Shown here piece after piece: positions 46,793-56,645 of a stretch of DNA of 64,000 bases. This DNA comes from Cytophagales bacterium (GTDB taxonomy: Bacteria; Bacteroidota; Bacteroidia; Cytophagales; 172606-1). The position numbers and the translations under genes are program-made. The notes under the pieces are model-generated. The model made no database searches. It was not told the origin of the DNA and saw only the letters and a program-made list of their open reading frames with translations. Position 1 is the stretch's first letter. Each line of letters opens with the position of its first letter. The stretch spans positions 93,069-157,068 of the forward strand of contig JAUJNL010000001.1 of the NCBI GenBank assembly GCA_030448185.1, read 5' to 3'.

Positions 46793-47579
46793 TAAAAGTA
46801 GCTAAGATTTCCTGCTGCGCCTGTTTCTTAGCTTCCTCAAATGATTTTTTCTCCGTCCCTAATAAATACTCCACCCGGCTTTTTTCCAGGTGCGTAAGCA
46901 GGTTTACGTTCACACTGGATGCATTTTCCACATTGGCCAGAGCTGATAAGGTAAGTTGAGAAGTAGAAAGCTTACCACTTACCTCATTGAAGTAGAACCC
47001 ATTGGCCCGTAATTCAACATATTTAGAGGAGAGCTTCAGGTTTTGAAGCGAAAAAGCCCCCTGGTCGTCCTTTATGGTCGTACTGAAGGTTTTTCCGGTC
47101 TGACCCAGGTTGCCGTTTAATTCGGATACCGTAATGCTGGTTCCACTAACAAAGGGCCCTTTCTGTACGTACCCCTTAAGCTCGTCAATGGTCAAAGGAG
47201 ATTCAGATTCATTCTCGGGCTGACAGGCGCTTAGGAAGATACCTGCCGCAATCAGTAGACTGTGGATTTTTTCATTGAGATGGAAAAAGTAGTTTTTGTT
47301 GTAAAACAGGAGGAATATGTAATAGTAACTTGATGAATACGCCAATATAACTACTCGTAATGGCTGCTCTTCCAGCCGGAGACAAAGGGGAGAGGGACAG
47401 GAAGTAAGATTATTAGTCCAAATTCAATCTTTTGTAAAAAGAATGCCTCTCACGCAAAAAGCTCCTGATACCGTATCAATAGCTCCGTAACTTGGACCAA
47501 TTATCTTCGTCAACGGCCAGGAATTCTCCGTCTTTATTCAGGCAGCTATTTGGCGAACTAACCAGTAATAGCTTAACTT

Positions 47580-47602
47580 AGTATATCGATACTGTATATA
47601 CT
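47580..47602. promoter_or_regulatory. Palindrome upstream of the antitoxin gene, candidate operator
   Basis: AGTATAT and ATATACT are exact complements separated by 9 bases, ending 18 bases before the antitoxin ATG. Antitoxins of the ribbon-helix-helix type usually repress their own operon by binding such a site; that role is inferred here. Confidence 0.45.
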
Positions 47603-47620
47603 ATTGGTATAGTTGTCTTT

Positions 47621-47854
47621 ATGAAAGCCGTTCCTTTAAAACTAGATGATGCCCTTTTCCGGGAAGTAGAGGAACTCTCCAAGGCCCTCCAGACTCCCCG
47701 GAACCGGTATATTAATAAGGCCCTGGAATACTATAATCGGATGATGAAAAGAGAAATCCTTGCCAGGCAGCTGGCCGAAGAAAGTGTCCTGTGCCGGGAG
47801 GAAAGCATGAAAGTATTAGGCGAGTTTGAGCAACTGGAGGGGAGTAATGATTAA
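47621..47854 (+). CDS. Ribbon-helix-helix antitoxin of a MazEF-like pair
   Basis: A 77-residue protein: MKAVPLKLDDALFREVEELS then KALQTPRNRYINKALEYYNR, a ribbon-helix-helix DNA-binding fold, followed by a charged C-terminal tail (ARQLAEESVLCREESMKVLG) for toxin binding. It overlaps the toxin gene by 8 bases. It should neutralise the MazF-type toxin and repress the operon through the palindrome upstream. Confidence 0.8.
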   Translation: MKAVPLKLDDALFREVEELSKALQTPRNRYINKALEYYNRMMKREILARQLAEESVLCREESMKVLGEFEQLEGSND

Positions 47855-48188
47855 GCGGAGACAGCTATGGTGGGCTAACCTGGACCCTGCCCGGGGAACT
47901 GAGCCCGGTAAAATACGGCCGGTAGTAGTTATTCAAACCGATCTGCTTAATGACGCAGGCCACCCTTCTACGGTAGTTTGTCCAATCACTACCCGGGTCA
48001 CTACGAAAGCGGGCATTTTAAGGGTGCACTTACTTAAAGGGGAAGCAGGAAATGCAGATTCTTCTGATATCCTTGTCGATCAGATCAGGGCCATTGACAA
48101 CACTCGTTTAGTCACTCAGATGGGTTCTCTTCCTACGGCAAAGCTTTTGAAACTGGAAGAGAACCTAAAAATTTTACTGGATTTTTAA
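47847..48188 (+). CDS. MazF/PemK-family endoribonuclease toxin
   Basis: A 113-residue protein from ATG 47847. Family motifs are RRQLWWANLDPARGTEPGKI, RPVVVIQTDLLN, PSTVVCPITTRVT and LVDQIRAIDNTRL. The fold is the MazF/PemK SH3-like barrel; it cleaves mRNA at specific sequences. Arg in RPVVVIQ and Thr/Ser in PIT are the usual catalytic positions. The gene is intact and followed by a strong bidirectional terminator. Confidence 0.9.
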   Translation: MIKRRQLWWANLDPARGTEPGKIRPVVVIQTDLLNDAGHPSTVVCPITTRVTTKAGILRVHLLKGEAGNADSSDILVDQIRAIDNTRLVTQMGSLPTAKLLKLEENLKILLDF

Positions 48189-48262
48189 CCTACTTACTGT
48201 TGCTGCAGGATGGTTTATGTTTGTCGTAACGCTGCCCACGGAGCAACCGTTTTCAATATTGT

Positions 48263-48296
48263 AAAAAGCCCCTGATGATCTCATCAGGGGCTTTTT
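48263..48296. terminator. Bidirectional terminator between mazF and the outer-membrane protein gene
   Basis: AAAAAGCCCCTGATGA pairs perfectly with TCATCAGGGGCTTTTT around a 2-base loop. The two genes converge on it. Confidence 0.92.
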
Positions 48297-48329
48297 GCGT
48301 AATAAAGTTATTTAGCTCCGTCACCCAGA

Positions 48330-50786
48330 TCAATTGCTTCCACCGCCGGCCCGGTTACGTTCAGCCTCGGTACCCGTGCTGCGCTGACGGGCGGCTTTTA
48401 CGTTCTGGTTGCCGAATTTATAGGTGAAAGTAACCCGGGCTACGCGGCTTTCCCAGTTAGACTTGATCTTGAAGTTAATGTCGCCGTAATTAGTTGACCC
48501 CCGGAAGCGGTTCCACCAGAACGGGTCGTTTACGTTTAGCTTCAGCGTACCTTTTTTCTGCATCACCTGCTTTTGCAATCCTACGCTAAAGGCTCCCTGC
48601 GGCAAACTCTTGAAGAATCCGTACAGACCCGCGGAGTTGTACCAACCGGCCAGTTCTGCCGAGAAGCCTTTGCCCAGTACAAAGTTGTTAGACACGTAGG
48701 CATTCCAGGCAACTACATCGACATTGTACTGCGAACCCAGGTAGGGAGAATTATACTTATTATAGAACACCGTAAAGTTGTTCTGCATGGTCCACCAGTT
48801 ACGCACCGGCACGGGAAAGCTTACCGTCAGATTCACATTGTCTTGGGTTGCCAGGTTAGCCGCCATAACGTACGTGATATTCTTATCCGGAATCTGACCG
48901 GGAACCTCCCGCACAATGACGTCAGTAGTATGGCTGTAGCCTAAGGTCGTGGAAAAGGCGCCTTTATAGGTATGGGTCAACTGCACTGAATGCGTATACT
49001 GAGGTTTCAGATAAGGATTGCCTACCTGATAGGTAATAGGGTCGAGGTAGAACTTAAACGGATTCAAATCCTGGTAATTAGGCCGGTCAATGCGGCGGCT
49101 ATACGACAGGTTCAAGACGTGATTGGAATCGAGTTGCCGCGACAGAAAGAACGTTGGAAAAAGGTTGATGTAATTCCGGTTTACCATGCTATCGATGGTG
49201 ACAGAATGGCCGCGGGACTTCGTATGTTCTACCCGTAAACCTACCTGAAGCTTGGTTTTCTTGTCTAGCTGGGTAGCGTAATTGAGATAGCCGGCACTGA
49301 TATTTTCCTTGTATTTAAATTGGTTACTCAGCGAATTATTGTATTGCCAGCTTCCATCCTCCTGCCGGTCGTCGAACAACAAGTTATTGTCGGTCAGCAC
49401 AAAGCTGGTTTTCAGACCGGCTTCCCATTTGCCTTTTTTGGTTGGTAAGGTATAATCAGTTTTGAAAGCCCAGATATCAATCGTAGACGGCATGTTATTC
49501 CGGATTGCCTTGTCTGCCGGATTAACTAGTCCATCGAAATTGATATAGGAGGTATTTAAGCCATTATAAGAATCGCCGTTGTATCGTGAATAGTCAGCGT
49601 CTACCGTCAGTTCCTGGCCTTTGCCATCAAAATCGTATTTGTAATTCAGGTTTCCGGTTAGGTTCAGCCACTGGTTTTTCACACTCACGCCGGTTTCTTG
49701 GGTCTGGACCAATTCACGGTCTGCATTTAGCTTTTCGGTAAAGTTGGAAGCATTAAACTGACGCCAGTCGTTGAGGAAACCAGTAACCAGTACGCCGAAG
49801 GTGCTTTTCTTGGTGGCAAAGAAGTCCAGCCCAGCCCGGTAGTTATTCCCATTGAACTTGTTAGGCCGCCGGGAAACCTGGTCGAAATAGGTTACGGTAC
49901 CGTTATAAGGGATAATCCGGTTCAACTCATTTTCCTGAAAAGACTTGCGGTACATATAGCTGTAGTTACCGAATGCATTGATTTTACCTTCCCGGTGGTT
50001 GAGTTGTACGCTGCCATTGGCTTTTTCGTAACGGCCATAGCCTGCCCCCGCAGTTAGTGTTCCGTTTGTGCCGAAGCCTTTGTTTTTCTTCATCCGGATG
50101 TTGATAATCCCCGTATTCCCGGCGGCGTCGTACTTGGACGAAGGATTGGTGATGATCTCAATCTTCTCGATGTTGTCGCTGGGCGTATTCTTGAGCAGGT
50201 TAGCCACGTCCTGCCCCGAAAGATAGGTTTGTTTGCCATCAATCATCACAATCACGCCCTGTTTGCCTTTGAGCTGAATCTGGTCGTTCTGGCGGTCAAT
50301 GGTCACACCGGGAGCCTTTTCCAGCACTTCCAGGGCATTGTTGCCGCTGGATACAATACTGTTTTCCACGTTGACGACAGTGCGGTCAATTTCCTGCTCG
50401 ATAAAGGGCTTTTTGGTCGTAATGGTTACCGCATTTAGTACTTTGGTTTCTTCCTGCATGACCAGCGTCGCTACTTTTACATCCTGGTGACTGGCGTCGA
50501 TAGTGATAGGCTCGGACTTGGCTTTCTGGTATCCCATCTGTGAAGTCGAGATCCGGTAACGGCCCTCGGGAATACTTTCGAACTCGTAGGCTCCCGCGGC
50601 ATTGCTCACGGCTCCTTTTACCAGGGTAGAATCCTGGGCTTTCAGCAGCATTACGGTGACAAACTCCATCGGTTTGCCGGCACCGTCCTTCACTGCTCCG
50701 CTTACTTTGCCTTTAGCGGGGCTCTGAGCAAGGCCTGTTTGCAGGACGAGCAGGGTCATAGAGACAATTAGCAGTAATTGTTTCAC
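48330..50786 (-). CDS. Outer membrane beta-barrel protein (TonB-receptor-like) with carboxypeptidase-like N-terminus
   Basis: An 818-residue protein. Signal peptide MKQLLLIVSMTLLVLQTGLA; a carboxypeptidase-regulatory-like domain (GKVSGAVKDGAGKPMEFVTV, residues 26-110); a plug domain (NALEVLEKAPGVTIDRQNDQ, VMIDGKQTYLSGQDVANLLK, IEKIEIITNPSSKYDAAGNT); then a 14-22 stranded outer-membrane barrel of the OMP_b-brl_3 type. Likely role is import or surface binding of a ligand such as a siderophore, peptide or glycan; the substrate is not predictable. No SusD partner is adjacent. A -7 promoter box lies upstream. Confidence 0.9.
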   Translation of the reverse strand: MKQLLLIVSMTLLVLQTGLAQSPAKGKVSGAVKDGAGKPMEFVTVMLLKAQDSTLVKGAVSNAAGAYEFESIPEGRYRISTSQMGYQKAKSEPITIDASHQDVKVATLVMQEETKVLNAVTITTKKPFIEQEIDRTVVNVENSIVSSGNNALEVLEKAPGVTIDRQNDQIQLKGKQGVIVMIDGKQTYLSGQDVANLLKNTPSDNIEKIEIITNPSSKYDAAGNTGIINIRMKKNKGFGTNGTLTAGAGYGRYEKANGSVQLNHREGKINAFGNYSYMYRKSFQENELNRIIPYNGTVTYFDQVSRRPNKFNGNNYRAGLDFFATKKSTFGVLVTGFLNDWRQFNASNFTEKLNADRELVQTQETGVSVKNQWLNLTGNLNYKYDFDGKGQELTVDADYSRYNGDSYNGLNTSYINFDGLVNPADKAIRNNMPSTIDIWAFKTDYTLPTKKGKWEAGLKTSFVLTDNNLLFDDRQEDGSWQYNNSLSNQFKYKENISAGYLNYATQLDKKTKLQVGLRVEHTKSRGHSVTIDSMVNRNYINLFPTFFLSRQLDSNHVLNLSYSRRIDRPNYQDLNPFKFYLDPITYQVGNPYLKPQYTHSVQLTHTYKGAFSTTLGYSHTTDVIVREVPGQIPDKNITYVMAANLATQDNVNLTVSFPVPVRNWWTMQNNFTVFYNKYNSPYLGSQYNVDVVAWNAYVSNNFVLGKGFSAELAGWYNSAGLYGFFKSLPQGAFSVGLQKQVMQKKGTLKLNVNDPFWWNRFRGSTNYGDINFKIKSNWESRVARVTFTYKFGNQNVKAARQRSTGTEAERNRAGGGSN

Positions 50787-50832
50787 GATAAATAGAAGTT
50801 TAATAAAGGTGAGAGTGTGTGCTTTACAGATT

Positions 50833-50840
50833 CAAATCTA
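50833..50840 (-). promoter_or_regulatory. Candidate -7 promoter box of the outer-membrane protein gene
   Basis: On the minus strand TAGATTTG fits TAnnTTTG and lies 47 bases before the ATG at 50786. No -33 TTTG at the right spacing. The rest of the 50787-51137 gap holds no recognisable gene. Confidence 0.4.
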
Positions 50841-51137
50841 TGCTACCTTGTATTACTTAGTACTGTGTTTTACACTAATGGTTAGACTTGCAGGATGAAT
50901 GGTTATTGGAGCAAAAGCATTCCCAAAATGGCATACGTCCCTTAGATGCAGTTTATTAGGTCGAGGTTGCAGGTATAGGAACAAAAGTTTTTCTAAGGTT
51001 ATTGAAAGCAGATTTACTAAAAAACAATCCCGGATCACGCTTTACGTAACCCAGGATTGATTCCTGTCAGCATTGAATGTTTATTGCTTGACGAATTTCA
51101 GACTTTTACGGCGTGGTCCCGCAGCAACCTGAAGTAG

Positions 51138-51509
51138 GTGTGCATAAAAGAGGTTGTTCCGGGCCAGCCGTCTACTACGCCAAAATTTAAGCGTTTGGTC
51201 AATCTTATTGATTATAGTTTTAACCTGGATAAGGACTGGGAGGAGTTTAAACTATATTTTGAGGATGTTCACAAAGACTTTTTCGGTCAGTTGAAAGAAC
51301 AATATCCTTCTCTGAGCCCTAACGAATTACGCCTATGCGCCTTGCTGAAGCTGAACTTATCGGTGAAAGAGATGGCGTCTTTAATGGGTATTTCACCGGA
51401 AAGCGTGAAAATGGCCCGGCATCGGTTGCGTAAAAAACTGGGACTTACCAGTGACCAGAACCTGGTTGAGTTTATGCTGGGGAATGCCGCCCGGCGGGGT
51501 GGCTGCTAG
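51138..51509 (+). pseudogene. C-terminal fragment of a LuxR-type sensor/regulator
   Basis: A 123-residue frame whose body reads DKDWEEFKLYFEDVHKDFFG, SLSPNELRLCALLKLNLSVK and EMASLMGISPESVKMARHRL. This is the conserved tail of large Bacteroidota regulators with triple-tyrosine or TPR sensor parts and a LuxR-type HTH. The long N-terminal sensor is missing and no continuing frame exists upstream, so this is a remnant. If expressed it would be only the DNA-binding end. Confidence 0.65.
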
Positions 51510-51649
51510 GCGGCACCGTTCCGCCCCAGTTACCGGATTTATACTTATTGGATGTTGGTTGTTCGTTATTCGATGTTCGTAATTGCTTATACCCTAACTG
51601 TTTAATAGGAATAGGAAGATAGATACGCAATCCTTCATTCATTGTAGTG

Positions 51650-52267
51650 TTACTTCTTCAGTTCCTTTACCTTCAGGTTTCGCCAGCGTACTTTAATACC
51701 GCCGCCACTGTGAATTTGCAGGGCAATAGCGCCATTGGCCGCCCCAATTTTGGCATCGTGCAGGTCAACCATTTGCTGGTCGTTGAGCCAAGTAGTAACA
51801 TGGTCACCGGCTACCCGGATTTTCATCTGATTCCACCCTTCGGGCTTAAGAATGTTTTCTTTTTCGGCGGGAATCTGCACGAGCCAACCACGGCCGTACG
51901 ATTCGTAAATCCCACCCGTATCATGACCGGGAGGGGCTACTTCTACCTGCCAGCCCGTAATTTTAGTGCCTTCAATGGATGACCGGAAAAAAACGCCGCT
52001 GTTGCCATTCGCTTCCTGCTTAAACTCCAGGGTCAGTTCAAAATCTTTGTAGGATTTTTGAGTAGCCAGATAGCCATATTCCTTATCCGGGCCGCTTTCG
52101 CAGACCAGTTCCCCGTTCTCTACGTACCATTTCTCCGTACCATAGATTTTCCAGCCAGTCAGGTCTTTACCATTAAAGAGCGGCGTTGCTTTCTTAGGCG
52201 GCAGAGCAGTGAAAGAACATATAAGGATAGCGGGAATAAGAATAAAAAGGGAGCAGGAACGTAGCAT
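51650..52267 (-). CDS. DUF1080 protein (3-keto-disaccharide hydrolase type)
   Basis: A 205-residue protein. Signal peptide (LFILIPAILICSFTALP), then the DUF1080 jelly-roll: FNGKDLTGWKIYGTEKWYVE, TQKSYKDFELTLEFKQEANG, NSGVFFRSSIEG, GGIYESYGRGW, IALQIHSGGGIKVRWRNLKV. The family is known for hydrolases and lyases acting on 3-keto-glycosides in the periplasm. This suits the Gfo/Idh and ThuA genes at 20-27 kb, though it is not adjacent to them. The gene is intact. Confidence 0.92.
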   Translation of the reverse strand: MLRSCSLFILIPAILICSFTALPPKKATPLFNGKDLTGWKIYGTEKWYVENGELVCESGPDKEYGYLATQKSYKDFELTLEFKQEANGNSGVFFRSSIEGTKITGWQVEVAPPGHDTGGIYESYGRGWLVQIPAEKENILKPEGWNQMKIRVAGDHVTTWLNDQQMVDLHDAKIGAANGAIALQIHSGGGIKVRWRNLKVKELKK

Positions 52268-52399
52268 AGCAACGGAGCAGGTTAGGTATGTTCAAGCTAA
52301 ACAATCTGCTCCGTTGAAGCAATGGTATTGCGCTTAGGCAATGAAAAATTATACCGTAGAAAATACTATTGACAATTCAGTCTTTTGAGAAAGCGTCTA

Positions 52400-52651
52400 T
52401 TATTCTCTGGACGAAATTGTACCACCTACGGAACGGGGCGCCGATTCATCATCATACCAGAAGCCTTCTTCGAACGTGCGGTGCGGCGGCTCTCCTTGGA
52501 TCAGTACACTGAGTACCATCCAAATGACCAGGAACGGAGACACTACGTACGCAATTGTAATGTACTGATGGGGAACCCCGATATGTGGACTGATGGTATA
52601 AATCAGCAGGAACAGGGAAGTAACCAGAACGGGGATACGACAGGATTTCAT
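52400..52651 (-). CDS. Small membrane protein of unknown function
   Basis: An 83-residue protein with two hydrophobic helices (VLVTSLFLLIYTISPHIG and YITIAYVVSPFLVIWMVLSV) and an acidic tail (FEEGFWYDDESAP). I do not recognise a named family. Regular charge and hydrophobic pattern and a natural start make it a likely real gene. Confidence 0.6.
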   Translation of the reverse strand: MKSCRIPVLVTSLFLLIYTISPHIGVPHQYITIAYVVSPFLVIWMVLSVLIQGEPPHRTFEEGFWYDDESAPRSVGGTISSRE

Positions 52652-52979
52652 AAAACCGAATTTAGGGTAAGGACGGACGATGGTAATGGTAAATGTTGTT
52701 TTAATACCTCACCCCTGGTCCCTCTCCTCTAGAGAGGGAGTTACATTCCTGTGGTCTGGAAGTCCTTCTCGGCAGGGGACAAAAACGAGAGTTTTCGGGC
52801 CAGCCAGTGGGAAGATTTGAGAAAAGGATTTGCCCAAAAGGCGAACTTCGTTTGTGATGAGGTGTTAACAATTTCTAAAAAAGTTGAATTCTTAATTGTC
52901 AATAGGGAAATTAGTACTTTTTACCTGATACCCATATCCTTTAACATTTAGAATTCAGCATTTACCATCGTACTGTCCT
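52652..52979. other. Intergenic region before the ligase gene end
   Basis: About 330 bases without a convincing gene. It contains a small hairpin CCCTCTCCTCTAGAGAGGG near 52721-52740 and AT-rich word repeats near 52940-52970 (CATTTAGAATTCAGCATTTA). Confidence 0.5.
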
Positions 52980-54576
52980 TTATACGGAAGCGGACTGCGC
53001 CAGATTCAGCCAGCCACGCAAATCTGCAAGGGTATTTGTTTCTGCGGTAGGCTTATCGTGCCGCCACCGGAGTATGCGCGGAAACCGCACGGCCACACCT
53101 GACTTGTGCCGCCGACGGACAGACACCTTCAAAGGCAATCTCAAACACCAGTTCGGGTTTAACGGTGCGTACGGGCCTGGAATTTTTCAAGCGTATTTTG
53201 CCGGATAAACTGATCAATGTCCCGGATTTCGGATTCGGTCAGTCCGCCTTCCGTTTTAGTGAATGGAATCAACTGAGCACCATCCCAGAGACCAAAGGTA
53301 TATCTAGAAAACGTATTTCCCGGCTGTCCTTCTCCTTTTGGGCGTACATCAGTACCGCATCCAGCGTAAGGGGCTCCATTTTCCACTTCCACCAATCACC
53401 CTAGGCGCCGCCCGGTATGGTAGGAAGAGGTTTTACGCTTCAGCATCAGTCCTTCCGAAAAATTTTCCCGGCACTGGATACGAAGAGCAATCAGTTCCTC
53501 CCAGGAGGAAAAAGTGATACAGTCAGAATAGGTGAGTGAGGGATTGGCTACTGAGTCGGTGAGCTGCTCCAGCAAATGCCGCCGAACTTGCAGGGGCTGT
53601 TTGCGGATATCCTGCATCTCCCATTCGAGCAGGTCATAGGCTACAAATACTACCGGTGTTTCTTTGATCATTTTAGCCGTTATATTTTTACGGCTGTACC
53701 GCGCCTGCAATGCTTCAAAAGGCAACGGCCTCCCGTCAGCAAAGGTAGCAACTCGCCATCCAGCACGATTCCATCGGGGAGATAGTCCTTCAAAGCGGCT
53801 AATTCCGGAAATTTATCGGTAACGAGGTCTTCACCTCTGGTCCAGATGTATAACTCGCCATTCCGCTTGATGAGTTGGGCCCGGATGCCGTCCCATTTCC
53901 ACTCGGCCTGCCATTCGGTTACATCCCCTACCGCTTCCAGGCCTCCCTCAGGGTGGAAGCCAGGCAGAAAGGATAGGGCCTTGCCTGTCGGTCCGAGTAT
54001 TTTCTTCGGTAAGCAGGGCTTCAAAGGTAACTTCGTCGGGATGCCACTGTTTCGTAAGACGATGCGTAATCACTGCCGTTTCGGTACCGGTCAATCGGCC
54101 AGGGCCTTTACGATCAAATTTTGGGGCACATTCACCCGGAAACTTCCCGTCAGCAGTTTGAGAAACACGAAGTTTTTCATAGGCTGGTCCATTTCGCTCC
54201 AGGCAGCCATAATGCTTTCCTTCTTCTGAAACTCATTTAATTCTTCCAGGGAAAGCAGGAACGTCATCCAGTGCGAAAGTGTCTTGTTGGACTGGTGTCT
54301 GGGGGGGAAGCATCAGGGAGATGGTTTCGGCCACATCACCCACCAATTGATAGGATTCTTCGTACAGCCAGGTGAAAGCCCGGTTACTTCCAGTGCCCAG
54401 TTTTTCAGCAGTCCGGGGTTCACCATCCGTTTGGGTTTGCGCCCGGAGAGTAGGCGTAAACTCCATAGCCGGTCACTGCCAATAACTTTTCCAAAATAGC
54501 TCCGGAGCATTGCAGTTTTTGCCTCAGGGCTAGGTGCACTATCAAGGTCAATATATAGACGGGCAAATTGCTTCAT
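52980..54576 (-). pseudogene. ATP-dependent DNA ligase (frameshifted in several places)
   Basis: Minus strand from ATG 54576. Parts in order: N-terminal ligase domain MKQFARLYIDLDSAPSPEAK; WSEMDQPMKNFVFLKLLTG; adenylation site [20 protein letters not shown] (KxDG lysine); [49 protein letters not shown]; then an OB-like C-terminus ending [13 protein letters not shown] at 52980. At least five single-base breaks separate them. The type resembles bacterial ligases tied to DNA-damage-response exonuclease and helicase genes, but no such partner is in view. Sequence error or real decay cannot be told apart here. Confidence 0.78.
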
Positions 54577-54801
54577 ATAGGGCTGATTGAAATACTACTA
54601 AATGATAACGGTGAAATTTAATATATGTTTAGTACAATTTCCAAATTAAAATACGTTTTTACTACTCATTTTTTAATGACTTCCAGCATCAGTTTCGGTT
54701 TTTTCGGGCACTATTCTCGATGGGGAAGCTGAAACTCTGCGACTTTGCATCAATACAACAATTGTAGCGTCAACCCCGGAAAGTGTGGTTCCCAAAGCAA
54801 A

Positions 54802-54823
54802 ATGCCGGACTGAGGTCCGGCAT
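54802..54823 (-). terminator. Hairpin terminator after the glycosyltransferase
   Basis: ATGCCGGACctcaGTCCGGCAT on the minus strand followed by TTTT, 30 bases past the glycosyltransferase stop. Confidence 0.7.
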
Positions 54824-54852
54824 ACAGAATGGCAGTACTATGGTCTGGCTGG

Positions 54853-55610
54853 TTAAGCGTTTACGGATTCATTTTTCCGGACGGGTACGTAGTGCTTGAA
54901 TAAGCTGTTGACCTTCATTTCGATCACGCCTAACACGGCTTCCCGGAAGATCCGGATCGACATTTTGGACTGTCCGCGGGCCCTTTCGGTGAAGATAATG
55001 GGGACTTCCTTGATCTTAAAACCAAAACGCCACGCGGTAAACTTCATTTCAATCTGAATGCATAACCCACAAACCGTACTTTGTTCAGGTCGATGGTTTC
55101 AAGTACCCGGCGGCGGTAAATACTTAAAGCCGCCGTTGCATCACGGACGGGCATACCGGTGATAAACTGCACGTAACGTCCGGCAAAGTAAGACATCAGT
55201 ACCCGGCTCATGGGCCAGTTGACTACATTCACGCCGTTGATGTAACGGGAACCGATGGCCAGATCGTTGCTCTCATCGTGGCAGGCGTGATAGAGCTTTA
55301 ACAGATCGCGGGGTTGTGAGACAGATCGGCATCCATCTCAAATATGTATTGGGTATCCCTTCGCGCAGAGCGTACCGGAAGCCAAAAATGTAGGCGGTGC
55401 CCAGTCCTTGTTTGCCCCGGCGCTGTGCCAGAAACAAGCGGTCGGGATACCGTCTCTGCAATTCGGTTACCTCGCGGCCGTGCCGTCCGGCGAACCGTCA
55501 TCCACAATCAGGACGTGAAAAGGCAGCGGCAAGGCAAATACCTTCCGGATGACCAATTCGATATTTTCAATTTCATTGTAGGTCGGGATTATCACCAGAC
55601 ACTCTCTCAC
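54853..55610 (-). pseudogene. Dolichol-phosphate-mannose-synthase-like glycosyltransferase, GT2 (frameshifted)
   Basis: Start probably GTG at 55610 (no ATG in frame): [20 protein letters not shown]. Motifs are [34 protein letters not shown] (after a shift), the DxD-like EMDADLSHNP, MPVRDATAALSIYRRRVLET, and GFKIKEVPIIFTERARGQSK to KNESVNA. Three or four single-base breaks interrupt about 250 residues, the usual polyprenol-monophosphomannose synthase length. It transfers a sugar to a lipid phosphate carrier at the membrane. No partner genes are adjacent. Confidence 0.78.
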
Positions 55611-55944
55611 ATGCGTAACCAATGGTACTGAAAAGGTTGAAAAAGAGGTATATACTTATCGTAAGGACACCGGTCAAATCTCTGAGTGTTCAAATGATCC
55701 ATTCCCGGAAAAACCAGATTATCAAAGGAAATGACCTAAAAACGGATCTTAAAGGCGGAATATACAAATTTGCCCGTAATCCCAAATAAACTTTCGGACG
55801 AAAGGCTTGACCAAAGTGTTAAACGCTTCCTCCAAGGTTTATTTCTAATCAGCAAGAGAAATTGCGGTTTTGGAAAATAGTACGGTATAGCCAGGGAAGA
55901 CTAATAAAAAAATAGAAGCGGGGCAGTATGTAAATTATGGAAGG

Positions 55945-56134
55945 TTGTACGACAAATTGCAGATCAACCATTAAACTTTGTTCGTGTTGTTCCGCATTTA
56001 GCTTCGCTGAGAATAGTTGCAATGCGGAACTGAGAAAAAGGGCATTTCAAATGCCCGGCCATACACATCCGCATTGCAACTATTCTCAGCGAAGCTAAAT
56101 GCGGATGAACGCTCTGCATTTCGTCGTACACACT
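55945..56134. mobile_element. Hairpin-rich miniature element, copy 2 (190 bases, reversed)
   Basis: A 10-base direct repeat TTATGGAAGG flanks it (55935-55944, 56135-56144). It is the reverse complement of the element at 32153-32307, with the same three hairpins (55989-56030, 56040-56056, 56066-56107). The outer two hairpins each carry a 19-base loop extension containing TAGCTTCGCTGAGAATAG or its exact complement. No coding frame. Confidence 0.85.
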
Positions 56135-56297
56135 TTATGGAAGGATAGCGGCAATGAGTTTCGGGTATTTATTATATTAGAGTACCTGAAACCGCTAGGA
56201 GTGTTTCGGGTATTTATATGTTATAGCGTATTAAAATGAACAGAACGCCACCTTACACTAAGATACGACACTTCAGAAGCAAGGCAGTCAATTGCCT

Positions 56298-56645
56298 GTG
56301 AAGTTGAATTTGCCCTATCGTGATTCAATGCAGGATTGGCCTTGGGAAGTGGTCAACCGAGTGGAATCGAGTCCCACATACAGTTGTATGACCGAACAAC
56401 AGACGAGGACGAGTTATTTGTCCTAATGGAGATGATGTTGCAAGCAACCACAGAACAAGCCTCTCCAGCAGCTTTTAAGCAGTATTGGCCAGTAGTTGAA
56501 TTAAGGCTTAGCAAGAACTTCCGAATACACCAATTCTCGGTTTATTATTGGTGTACGGGATTTTGATGACCTCCATGAATGCTTTCAGATAACGCCTTTG
56601 ATGAGAGAGTTTTGGAATAAAGAAACAATGAACAACACGCTATAA
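56298..56645 (+). pseudogene. Hypothetical protein of about 115 residues (frameshifted)
   Basis: Joined frames read VKLNLPYRDSMQDWPWEVVN, then SGIESHIQLYDRTTDEDELF and VLMEMMLQATTEQ, then LSKNFRIHQFSVYYWC, then DFDDLHECFQITPLMREFWN to the stop at 56643-56645. The start is a GTG. Two single-base breaks lie near 56352 and 56556. No family recognised; the acidic small protein could be an immunity protein, but nothing proves it. A GC-rich palindromic tract follows directly (56648-56720). Confidence 0.5.

Larger units (their letters stand above)
44652..47275 (-). pseudogene. Lipoprotein with carboxypeptidase-regulatory-like domain, split by an IS982-family element
   Basis: The minus-strand gene starts at ATG 47275. 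One A added to the A6 run gives MKKIHSLLIAAGIFLSACQP, a lipoprotein signal. A beta-sandwich domain follows (GYVQKGPFVSGTSITVSELN to LLTHLEKSRVEYLLG). The gene is cut in KKQAQQEILATFN by the IS at 45840-46792 and resumes ITKSDIANSERLNIAGEGED. Excision with one TAAAAGTA copy restores the frame exactly. A further missing T near 44902 separates the last part (LSATLSIVYENGNWKQVSHQ onward to 44652). Function unknown; cell-surface location is likely. Confidence 0.82.
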
